Of a stretch of 5,960 nt of DNA, positions 1 through 5,363 are shown in pieces. The position numbers were made by a program, and so were the translations under genes. The DNA lies in the NCBI GenBank assembly GCA_937928015.1, contig CALFXA010000184.1:1-5960 (forward strand), written 5' to 3'. Below the pieces are notes generated by a model that saw only the letters and a program-made list of their open reading frames with translations, had not been told where the DNA came from and made no database searches. Each line of letters opens with the position of its first letter. Position 1 is the stretch's first letter. This DNA comes from an uncultured Anaerolineales bacterium. GTDB taxonomy: Bacteria; Chloroflexota; Anaerolineae; Anaerolineales; Villigracilaceae.

Positions 1-42
1 CCGAGATCTACCCTCTTTCCCTACACGACGCTCTTCCGATCT
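1..42 (+). other. Illumina P5/TruSeq adapter (artefact)
   Basis: These bases match the 3' part of the Illumina universal adapter, ending in the diagnostic CTCTTCCGATCT at 31-42. I see one mismatch, a C at position 12 where the adapter has A. This is library sequence, not biological DNA. The protease reading frame runs straight up to the junction, so insert sequence begins at about 43. Recognition is from memory of the adapter sequence. Confidence 0.97.
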
Positions 43-91
43 CCGCGTCCTGATTGGTCTTCGCAACGTAGCCCTCAACGATGCCGTTTTA
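43..91 (-). pseudogene. Continuation of the prohead protease frame after an in-frame stop
   Basis: Read in the same frame as the protease upstream, the codons after the TAA at 91-89 give NGIVEGYVAKTNQDA before the adapter begins. This matches in length and pattern the helix that follows the catalytic histidine in phage ClpP-like proteases, where a Y..KTG-type motif is usual. The frame is therefore intact on both sides of the stop. A single change of AAA (Lys) to TAA, at position 91, explains it. The piece is cut off by the contig end, so the catalytic aspartate region cannot be seen. Nonsense mutation or consensus error near the contig end are both possible. Confidence 0.7.
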
Positions 92-553
92 GATGACCTT
101 GAGTTCGTCGATGAGGCCCTTGAGTTCGTCGACTCCGAAGTACCCAAGAATGCCCACCATCGGGTTATGGATCATCATGTAGGCCGAGGCCTGGATCTTG
201 ACCCTGTCGCCAGCCAAAGCCACCATGACCGCAGCCGAGGCCGCAATGCCATCGATCTTGACCGTGACTTTGCCTGGATAATCCTTGAGAGTAGCAGCCA
301 TCACAGAGGCAGCGATCAGGTCGCCGCCATAGCTGTTCAGGCGCACGGTGACCGCATTCCCCTTGCCACTGGCATAGAGCTGATCCTTGAACATCTTGGG
401 CGTGACCTCGTCACCCCACCACGAGAATTCAGAGATCGGACCATACAGCTCGATCTCGGTCTCTCCGCTTTCGGTTTGGGCGGCGTCTCGGAATTGCCAA
501 AACGGCTCGAAGGGTTTGGCGTCACCCTCGACGACGCGAATGGGTTTGGTCAT
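89..553 (-). CDS. ClpP-like prohead (head maturation) protease, truncated
   Basis: This is a serine protease of the ClpP fold, as used by many HK97-type phages to mature the prohead by trimming capsid or scaffold. Seen directly: a beta strand followed by NSYGGD at 73-78, the nucleophile motif GIAASAA with Ser106, and MMIHNP with the catalytic His129. The third member of the triad, an aspartate expected about 50 residues further on, is absent. The frame stops at residue 154 with TAA, where family members run on to 200 or more residues, and the same frame resumes beyond it. The ATG at 553-551 overlaps the portal stop as ATGA. It has a clear GGAGG at 567-563, nine bases upstream. Position directly after the portal gene is standard. 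Family assignment is firm; whether the product is functional is doubtful, since the window shows only part of it. Confidence 0.9.
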   Translation of the reverse strand: MTKPIRVVEGDAKPFEPFWQFRDAAQTESGETEIELYGPISEFSWWGDEVTPKMFKDQLYASGKGNAVTVRLNSYGGDLIAASVMAATLKDYPGKVTVKIDGIAASAAVMVALAGDRVKIQASAYMMIHNPMVGILGYFGVDELKGLIDELKVI

Positions 554-1761
554 GGGTTCGATCCTCCGTTATCGATCGGAACGTAATTGCTGGTCATGTA
601 GAACTTGTCACCTTCTGGATACGTGGTAAGGTCCTCTTTTTCGCGGGCTTCGCTGGGCATCATTTGTCCAGTACGAATCTTGACCTCATTCATATCAGCG
701 CGGGCCTTCGCATCCATGCGCAGCAGCGCTTCACGCACAAAGCGGAAGTAGTTGGTCTGCTGCTCGTCTTCGCGCAACCAGCGGATGCGGGCGCCCTGCT
801 CAAACGGCACCAGGTACGCGTCGAGCGTGCCCTGTAAATACTCGATGTACTTCTGCTCGTTGCTGTTATAGGCCTCCTTGCCACGGTTAACCATATGCAG
901 CGGGATACCGCAGAAGGTGGCCAAACGCACATCATTGGCATCGATACTGGCCAGAAACTCCGCGTCGGCAGGTTTCATGGTGATGGGTTCGAATTTGGTG
1001 ATCTTGTTGTCAAAGACCGCCAGGCGATAGGCATTCTCAGACCCTCCAATGGCCTCTCCGTACGAATCGCGATATTTCTTGCGCCCCTTTTCATCCAGCG
1101 GAACGATGACCTGCATGTAGGCTGCAGGGTTCAGCCCCTGGCTATAGAACTTGCCTTGTGTCTTGAAGGCAGCCAGCTGGCGGCCAATGGTTTCCCGCGC
1201 AAACTGGATCATTCCGCGTCCCTCAACGCCTGTCTCGTCTGGGTTGATCAACAAATGCAGGACTTCCACCCCAGGGATGTATTCGGTCTCACCGTTCGAG
1301 AACGTATGACGGTACCAGATATTCCCAGCCGCATCGAAGACTGGCGCGGTGCGGTTCGCAGGTAGGATAAGTTTCTGAGGCGGCCAAACAGGAGGACTCC
1401 AGATATATGCGTTTCCGTAGTGGAATTGCCATAGGATGGCCTGTTTCTTGAACAGGAACGGCGTCCATCCCCACTCATTGGGTGTGATCTCCATGAGATA
1501 CGCGTTATTCCGCAGGAATGGGTCAGGCTGTACCTGCTCGACGCTACGCCCAACGCGCTGGATCTGCTGAAAGGGCAGCTTTGCCACATCGTCGCTGATG
1601 ACGTTAGCCGCGCGATATACTACATCGATGCTGCTGGCAGAGCCAGGGGTCACGATCTCTCCCGAGGTCGTAGCCGTGCCCAGGCCGTCCACGAACTGGG
1701 TCAGGGTCATGGATTGCGGAGTTGAGTTGACAAAACTCTTGACGATCTTGCCGATGATCAT
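550..1761 (-). CDS. Phage portal protein, HK97 type
   Basis: The predicted 403-residue protein would form the dodecameric ring at one capsid vertex through which the terminase pumps DNA and to which the tail joins. It shows the pattern of the HK97/Phage_portal family: VVYRAANVISDDVAKLPFQ at 48-66 near the N-terminus, the ITPNEWGWTPFLFKK region at 92-106, EVLHL followed by GVEGRGM at 178-184, AYNSNEQKYIEYLQGTL at 297-313, and a C-terminal R.D...RA......G...PSEAR segment at 348-373. Length is normal. I chose the ATG at 1761 because it has GGGAG six bases upstream and overlaps the stop of the preceding gene as ATGA. The open frame continues upstream to 1866, but those 35 residues look non-native and lie inside the preceding gene. 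Its stop overlaps the protease start. No sign of damage. Confidence 0.95.
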   Translation of the reverse strand: MIIGKIVKSFVNSTPQSMTLTQFVDGLGTATTSGEIVTPGSASSIDVVYRAANVISDDVAKLPFQQIQRVGRSVEQVQPDPFLRNNAYLMEITPNEWGWTPFLFKKQAILWQFHYGNAYIWSPPVWPPQKLILPANRTAPVFDAAGNIWYRHTFSNGETEYIPGVEVLHLLINPDETGVEGRGMIQFARETIGRQLAAFKTQGKFYSQGLNPAAYMQVIVPLDEKGRKKYRDSYGEAIGGSENAYRLAVFDNKITKFEPITMKPADAEFLASIDANDVRLATFCGIPLHMVNRGKEAYNSNEQKYIEYLQGTLDAYLVPFEQGARIRWLREDEQQTNYFRFVREALLRMDAKARADMNEVKIRTGQMMPSEAREKEDLTTYPEGDKFYMTSNYVPIDNGGSNP

Positions 1762-1916
1762 GAGACACTCCCATACAAGATTCCGCCCGCGATGCACATT
1801 GCGCCCGCCACCATCCAGGCAGCAGGCACACAGATCAGGCTGACGCCGTATATGAACATCACGCACCCGATCAGTATCAGTATGTCATCAGCGAACTTAA
1901 GAAGTTTTGTCAACAT
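1758..1916 (-). CDS. Small two-span membrane protein, DUF1056-like
   Basis: A 52-residue protein with two hydrophobic segments at about 12-30 and 32-49, preceded by a charged amphipathic start (MLTKLLKFADD). Its stop TGA overlaps the portal ATG as ATGA, the coupling used elsewhere in this cluster, which argues strongly that it is real. Small proteins with this topology, annotated DUF1056, commonly sit between the terminase and portal genes of siphophages; their role is not known to me. The resemblance is by position, size and topology, not by alignment. The start is uncertain: no good Shine-Dalgarno precedes 1916. In-frame alternatives are an ATG at 1952, which lies in the loop of the terminator hairpin, and a TTG at 1991. 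I prefer 1916 because it excludes the hairpin and gives a typical N-terminus. Confidence 0.75.
   Translation of the reverse strand: MLTKLLKFADDILILIGCVMFIYGVSLICVPAAWMVAGAMCIAGGILYGSVS
1768..1772 (-). promoter_or_regulatory. Shine-Dalgarno site deciding the portal start
   Basis: On the minus strand this reads GGGAG, six bases before the ATG at 1761. It lies inside the coding sequence of the upstream small membrane protein and supports 1761 rather than the start at 1866 that would give the longest open frame. Confidence 0.75.
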
Positions 1917-1932
1917 AGGCAAATAAGCAAAC

Positions 1933-1968
1933 AAAAAGCGCCCAACAACCATTTGGTTGTTGGGCGCT
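1933..1968 (-). terminator. Rho-independent terminator upstream of the portal unit
   Basis: Positions 1937-1951 and 1954-1968 form a perfect inverted repeat; in practice a 14-pair stem with a four-base loop. On the minus strand the stem arm ends in GGGCGCT and runs into TTTT then G, a classic intrinsic terminator. On the plus strand no T tract follows, so it acts on the transcription direction of the genes. It lies 20 bases before the start codon of the small membrane protein, leaving no room for a promoter between them. Transcripts for the portal must therefore read through it. Confidence 0.85.
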
Positions 1969-1981
1969 CTACTCCAACGAT

Positions 1982-2000
1982 ATCCGCACAAATAGCGGAT
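1982..2000 (-). other. Short hairpin in the pre-portal gap
   Basis: ATCCGC and GCGGAT form a perfect six-pair stem around a seven-base loop. It lies between the larger hairpin at 2022-2048 and the terminator. No T tract follows it in either direction, so it is not a terminator itself. It would form the middle element of a structured RNA read on the minus strand. Confidence 0.5.
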
Positions 2001-2016
2001 GCTCAGTTATTCAATT

Positions 2017-2054
2017 GTGGGGAGAAGGATGAGGGGGGCATCCTTCTCGGCCAC
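2017..2054 (-). other. Stable hairpin with a C-rich loop (minus-strand RNA)
   Basis: GAGAAGGATG at 2022-2031 pairs perfectly with CATCCTTCTC at 2039-2048. The stem is extended across a small internal bulge by GTGG at 2017-2020 pairing with CCAC at 2051-2054. In minus-strand RNA the seven-base loop is CCCCCCU. No T tract follows in either direction. It would be the 5' element of any transcript started from the candidate promoter just upstream. Confidence 0.6.
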
Positions 2055-2060
2055 ACCGAC

Positions 2061-2090
2061 AATATAGCACATATTATCTAGAAATTGCAA
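2061..2090 (-). promoter_or_regulatory. Candidate sigma-70-type promoter for the portal unit
   Basis: On the minus strand TTGCAA (2090-2085) is followed after 18 bases by TATATT (2066-2061), with TGC just before it giving an extended -10. That is four of six and five of six matches to the consensus. It lies directly after the stop of the 109-residue gene, in the most AT-rich stretch of the window. The -35 also forms one arm of a weak AT-rich hairpin (2082-2100). Prediction only. Confidence 0.45.
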
Positions 2091-2106
2091 GGGGCAATTT
2101 TTTCTA

Positions 2107-2436
2107 TTATCCAATCCGCAAGGATGCTTCATCCGTGAACACAGATCGATCATCGAACAACATCCCGCCGATCTGGCCTCGCCCAAAGTAATTGTGAGAT
2201 CGCAAATAATACGCGCGCGTACGTGCCTCCACCAGGCGCGTGATCCGTTCGAGTTCCCACTGCGGATCGATCTCACGCTCTACCCATGCCATCCATCCAG
2301 GTTCACTTCTGGCCAGCGCGATCAGTGCATTCTGCAATCGCCTTGGCCAGTTATCTCGCAGCGCCATAGACTCCATGTCCGCATGCTGCAGAAGCGCGCG
2401 ATCACTCGCGCTCAGGCGTGATCGTAAGCTGCTCAT
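2107..2436 (-). CDS. Hypothetical protein, 109 residues, in the terminase operon
   Basis: I do not recognise this protein. It starts one base after the terL stop, with GGAG six bases upstream of its ATG inside the end of terL, so it is cotranscribed and probably co-translated. It is soluble and rich in arginine. It begins with a short polar stretch, then predicted helices around 29-44 (WPRRLQNALIALARSEP follows Asn29) and 58-80 (DPQWELERITRLVEARTRAYY within it), then a glycine-containing tail (NYFGRGQIGGMLFDD at 82-96). No cysteines, membrane span or catalytic signature is visible. Small uncharacterised genes are common between terL and portal, but I cannot name a family or function. Confidence 0.8.
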   Translation of the reverse strand: MSSLRSRLSASDRALLQHADMESMALRDNWPRRLQNALIALARSEPGWMAWVEREIDPQWELERITRLVEARTRAYYLRSHNYFGRGQIGGMLFDDRSVFTDEASLRIG

Positions 2437-2437
2437 C

Positions 2438-4336
2438 CTACACTCCTATATCATCGGGATCGAAATTGCCGATTTCCTGCAGCGGCTGCAGACGTGACAT
2501 GGCATCGATCGCAGCTGCGAAGAGGTCGATCCGTTTCGTGTCGCTCGCGTTTTTCTTGGTCAACATGATATTCTCTTTGCTGTTCTGGATGAACTGGGCA
2601 TTGCTCACACACCAGGTGAGCAGCGGGCTGCCGTCATGCACCAGCTTGGACTCTGCCACCAGCTCCTTGAATTTCTTGGTCGGTTCGTTGAGGGTGGCCA
2701 TCGTCTGGCGCACCTCGATGGTGGTGTAGCCCAACGTGTCCATCTGATTTTTGAAATAGGTCGCCTCATACGGATCGTATGCGATCTCATGGACCTTCCA
2801 CCCGTGGTAGTTGGCCGCGCACCACGCCAGATATTCAGCTTCGATCATTTTCGCATCGCGCCAGCGGCCGTCCCGTAATAGGATTTGTTCCTGCAGCGCG
2901 GAATAATCGGTCACCTCGCCGTTGGTAATAGTCAACCATCCAGCCTTGGCCCACTGCCTATATGGGATCTTGTCGGTCTTCTCGTGTCGGTCGACCGCAG
3001 CCTCTGGGATAAATCCGTGCGCGCTGACTCCGACGCGGCCATCCTTGAGCGCGAATATATAAGCCAGGGCGGTCAGGTCGATGCGCTTGGACATATCCAC
3101 GCCCACTACGCACAGCCGTCCCTTGGTCAGGTCCTGGAATTCGGAGCGCGTGACTGCGAGCTGGTCCCACCTGGAGAGTTTCGCTCCATCCGCGACCATG
3201 TACTCGGACATGTAGCTTTGCTCATTGCCCTGCACCCAGATGTTCAGGTTCTTCACACGGAAGGACCTGATCTTTGCAGGGTTCTGCGAATCGAACGCTG
3301 TGTCGTGTTGGGCCTTCAGGCGCGCCAGTTGTTTGGGGTTCGAGGTCCGCAGCGGGTTGCACTTGGCCCAGTTGCGCGGATCATGCTCATCGTCACCCTC
3401 ATCCATCTGGCGGATCATCACGAAATACCGATCATTTCTGACGGCGCCAGGCTGATCGCTCACCGACCCCTCGACGATCAGTTTGCAATACTCATACTCC
3501 TTGTAGCATGGACTCTGCACATCATCACCAGCCGTGGTGATCGTGAAGATCAGCGGCTGTTGGCGCTGCCCCTGGGCAGTCACCATCAGGTCGAACAGCT
3601 TGCTGGTGGGATGGGCGTGATACTCGTCGATGAACGCACAGGAGGGGTTGAAGGCATCCTTGTTTTTGACCTCACCCGAAAAGGCCTTCATCTCGCCGCC
3701 GCGCGAACGGTGCTGCATTTGGTATTCACCGAGCTTTAGGCGGGCGCGCAGGCCTTTGCTTTCCTCGGCCATCCGCTTGGCATAGTTATATAAGACTCTC
3801 GCCTGCTGACGGTCCACAGCAGTGCAATATACGGCAGGCCCGACCTCCATGTCACCGACCATGAAATACAGGCCAATTCCCGCACCACGGGTCGTCTTCG
3901 CATTCTTGCGAGCCTCGGTCACGAATGCCTGACTAAACCTTCGGACTCCCACCTGCCTGCTATCGGTCCGTGTGATTTTATCTGTCTTCGAGACCCACCC
4001 AAATATGCACGATAGTTCGAACACATGTGCAGGGATCAGCGTGATGGGCTGGCCAGCCAGCTCTGCCTCGACGTGCACCAGCTGGGCAAACCAGTCGATA
4101 GCCACAAAGGTGGCCTGCACCTCATCGAACATGTACCCGAACTCTGGATCTGGGTCGGGCACTGGGCGGTCCGTTGCTGTAGAAACGCGCTCAGCCAACG
4201 CCTTCGAAAGTTGGCCAGCGCGCGCCAGGTCATAGAGATGTCGCAGGCAGGCGAGGCGCTCGTATCGCCCTACAACGACTCTACCCTCGATGGCATCTAA
4301 TGCATATTGTGTGGCAGGATGTGTCTGTTTTGGCAT
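2438..4336 (-). CDS. terL: Terminase large subunit (Terminase_1/YmfN type)
   Basis: This 632-residue protein is the DNA-packaging motor: an N-terminal ATPase that translocates DNA into the prohead and a C-terminal RNase H-like nuclease that cuts concatemers. The ATPase shows the family's degenerate Walker A, RKNAKTT at 143-149, a Walker B AFIDEYH at 234-240 with Asp237 and Glu238, and the coupling motif TTAG at 267-270. The nuclease shows three likely metal-binding acidic positions: Asp414 in VVGVDMS, Asp521 in AYDPYEA, and Asp604 in KRIDLFAAAIDA (Asp611 also nearby). Length is normal and there is no frameshift. The ATG overlaps the small-subunit stop as TGATG. I see no Shine-Dalgarno close to it, so translation probably depends on coupling. 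The plus strand opposite it holds a long open frame that is a shadow. Confidence 0.97.
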   Translation of the reverse strand: MPKQTHPATQYALDAIEGRVVVGRYERLACLRHLYDLARAGQLSKALAERVSTATDRPVPDPDPEFGYMFDEVQATFVAIDWFAQLVHVEAELAGQPITLIPAHVFELSCIFGWVSKTDKITRTDSRQVGVRRFSQAFVTEARKNAKTTRGAGIGLYFMVGDMEVGPAVYCTAVDRQQARVLYNYAKRMAEESKGLRARLKLGEYQMQHRSRGGEMKAFSGEVKNKDAFNPSCAFIDEYHAHPTSKLFDLMVTAQGQRQQPLIFTITTAGDDVQSPCYKEYEYCKLIVEGSVSDQPGAVRNDRYFVMIRQMDEGDDEHDPRNWAKCNPLRTSNPKQLARLKAQHDTAFDSQNPAKIRSFRVKNLNIWVQGNEQSYMSEYMVADGAKLSRWDQLAVTRSEFQDLTKGRLCVVGVDMSKRIDLTALAYIFALKDGRVGVSAHGFIPEAAVDRHEKTDKIPYRQWAKAGWLTITNGEVTDYSALQEQILLRDGRWRDAKMIEAEYLAWCAANYHGWKVHEIAYDPYEATYFKNQMDTLGYTTIEVRQTMATLNEPTKKFKELVAESKLVHDGSPLLTWCVSNAQFIQNSKENIMLTKKNASDTKRIDLFAAAIDAMSRLQPLQEIGNFDPDDIGV

Positions 4337-4794
4337 CAGTCAAACTTCGAGAATGGATCCTCATTCCCGCCTTCAGCACGCCTCTTAATCAGCCGCGCAC
4401 GTGCGCCAGGCGTGAAACCCAGGCGCTCTGAGCATTGTAATAATGCGCGCGTGTACGCCTGCAGCAGCTTATGCTCATCCACGCTCAGGCGCTTCTTGAT
4501 CGATAATTTCTTGTACTTGACAACGTTGTCGCAGTAGACGGCGAGCAGCTCGCTGTCAAGCGCATCCAATAATTCTGTGCCAGCGTTCAGCCCCTTGATC
4601 TCCCTGATCTTCTTGTCCCATATCTCGACGGCCTCCTCTGGCAGCCAGATTGGCGGCTCGATGGGCATCGGCTCGGAGCGCTCGAATGCCTCGGCTGCCT
4701 TTTTACGGGCATCCACCTCGGCCGCGGTGAAATGTTTGCCCCCGCCTTTTTTCCCGACCTGCATCGTTGCTGCTGAAACGACCTGAGTTGGCAT
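4336..4794 (-). CDS. terS: Terminase small subunit, P27 family
   Basis: The small subunit binds the packaging site and hands DNA to the large subunit. The 152-residue protein follows the P27-family plan: a basic glycine-lysine N-terminus (KKGGGKHFTAAE at 15-26), PPIWLPEEAVEIWDK at 47-61, LLDALDSELLAVYCDNVVKY at 75-94, a central helix, and the hallmark LGFTPGARARLIKRR at 125-139. I chose the ATG at 4794, with GGGAG ten bases upstream. A GTG at 4833 would add 13 residues but has no clear Shine-Dalgarno, and M11 (ATG at 4764) is possible but less likely. The gene overlaps terL by one base and follows the HNH gene and a cos-like gap, the HK97 order. Confidence 0.92.
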   Translation of the reverse strand: MPTQVVSAATMQVGKKGGGKHFTAAEVDARKKAAEAFERSEPMPIEPPIWLPEEAVEIWDKKIREIKGLNAGTELLDALDSELLAVYCDNVVKYKKLSIKKRLSVDEHKLLQAYTRALLQCSERLGFTPGARARLIKRRAEGGNEDPFSKFD

Positions 4795-4804
4795 CAGATC
4801 ACGA

Positions 4805-4809
4805 CTCCC
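4805..4809 (-). promoter_or_regulatory. Shine-Dalgarno site supporting the terS start at 4794
   Basis: The minus strand reads GGGAG ten bases before the ATG. The spacing is on the long side. It is the best ribosome site near any of the candidate starts. Confidence 0.5.
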
Positions 4810-4864
4810 GTCCGCCTGGCCGCAGCCTCCCACCGTCCGCCAAGCAGGCAGCCTGAGCTGTACA

Positions 4865-4951
4865 CACTAAAAATATGCGCTCGATCGGGGACTCTTTTGC
4901 GCGTTTGAGAACCCCGCCGTTCTATATCCGGAGGGCAAAACTTTTTTAGTG
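4865..4951. other. Candidate cos / terminase recognition region
   Basis: Between the HNH and terS genes lies a 168-base non-coding gap (4795-4962). Inside it, CACTAAAAA at 4865-4873 recurs inverted as TTTTTAGTG at 4943-4951. Between them a hairpin-forming sequence at 4886-4916 has arms CGGGG and CCCCG, with inner CTC/GAG pairs around a TTTTGCGCGTTT loop. A run of seven G at 4951-4957 adjoins the right repeat. In HK97 cos lies between the HNH gene (gp74) and the small terminase gene, the same place. I see no strong promoter here. Position and symmetry support the call; no known cos sequence was matched. Confidence 0.4.
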
Positions 4952-4962
4952 GGGGGGATACT

Positions 4963-5307
4963 TTATTCATGCCAACCTACCTCACGCGCTGTTTCTGCTG
5001 AGTGGCATGGCTTGCACAATGATTCAAATGGACCAGCGTAGAACAAAACAGGGTTGCCTTTGTGCCGCTCCAGGTGGTGGACCTCAGTGGCTGGAACATG
5101 CAATCCCTTCACCAGGCAGTGCGCGCACCACGGATGCTCAGCCAGTTGCCTGACGCGGATCGACTTCCACTGGGCAGAGTTGTACAACTTCTTGACAACT
5201 GGATCTCGCTCCACCGTTTTAGCAGAGTGCTTGGCACAGCGGGCAGAGCCGCGCACCAGTTGGTGGCAGCCTGGATATGTGCACTCATGCAGAGACTGGC
5301 TGGGCAT
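4963..5307 (-). CDS. HNH endonuclease, packaging-associated
   Basis: A 114-residue zinc-containing HNH nuclease. The core shows CAHC at 61-64, EVHHLERHKGNP with His77/His78 and Asn85, and CKPCH at 98-102, that is the two CxxC metal pairs framing the beta-beta-alpha metal motif with its catalytic histidine. A second possible zinc site lies at the N-terminus: Cys9, Cys14, Cys24 and His27. HNH proteins of this type encoded next to terminase genes, such as HK97 gp74, are needed with terminase for cutting at cos. Adjacency to terS here supports that role; a free-standing homing or mobile nuclease is the alternative. The ATG at 5307 has no clear Shine-Dalgarno and is preceded by a hairpin that ends ten bases upstream. 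Length is typical. Confidence 0.92.
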   Translation of the reverse strand: MPSQSLHECTYPGCHQLVRGSARCAKHSAKTVERDPVVKKLYNSAQWKSIRVRQLAEHPWCAHCLVKGLHVPATEVHHLERHKGNPVLFYAGPFESLCKPCHSAETAREVGWHE

Positions 5308-5317
5308 ATTGCGTTTA

Positions 5318-5343
5318 AGTGCTGGGCCTTTCGACCCAGCACT
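5318..5343 (-). other. Perfect hairpin directly upstream of the HNH gene
   Basis: AGTGCTGGG (5318-5326) pairs with CCCAGCACT (5335-5343) around an eight-base loop. In the minus direction the stem is followed by TAAACG, not a T tract, so it is a poor intrinsic terminator. It occupies nearly half of the 56-base gap between the membrane protein and the HNH gene, where the ribosome site should be. It may mark an RNA processing site, protect a transcript end or limit HNH translation. Confidence 0.6.
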
Positions 5344-5363
5344 CTCTCACCAATCTGTCTTAT

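Larger units (their letters stand above)
1933..2054 (-). ncRNA. Possible structured leader or ~120-nt small RNA
   Basis: If transcription starts near 2054, about seven bases past the candidate -10 element, the RNA would carry three hairpins in a row and end at the terminator at 1933-1968, about 120 nt in all. It contains no convincing gene with its own Shine-Dalgarno. It could be an attenuated leader controlling the portal unit, a free small RNA, or simply an intergenic terminator region. I match it to no known RNA family. The boundaries are inferred from a promoter that is itself only a prediction. Confidence 0.35.

Noticed and set aside
89..91. TAA as a recoded sense codon
   Set aside because: Other genes in the window end naturally at TAA (the 109-residue protein, HNH, holin candidate), TAG (terL) and TGA (terS, portal, small membrane protein), so a changed genetic code is not supported.
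97..132. 15-base direct repeat (97-111 and 118-132) in the protease gene, 21 bases apart
   Set aside because: It encodes two DELK-type turns of one helix. The length of this region fits family members without an insertion, so it looks like chance codon similarity rather than a recent duplication.
167..586. Plus-strand open frame of 139 codons opposite the protease
   Set aside because: It is antisense to a gene with clear ClpP active-site motifs. It has no recognisable features of its own.
1762..1866. 35-residue N-terminal extension of the portal frame
   Set aside because: The extension lies over the small membrane protein gene and has no fitting ribosome site. The ATG at 1761 has GGGAG six bases upstream and an ATGA overlap.
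2082..2106. Plus-strand terminator (AAATTGC/GCAATTT followed by T run)
   Set aside because: The stem is short and AT-rich, and there is no plus-strand gene for it to end. The bases are better explained as part of the minus-strand promoter region.
2885..3739. Plus-strand open frame of 284 codons opposite terL
   Set aside because: It lies wholly antisense to the well-supported large terminase. Its translation shows no recognisable domain, and moderately GC-rich genes often leave long antisense open frames.
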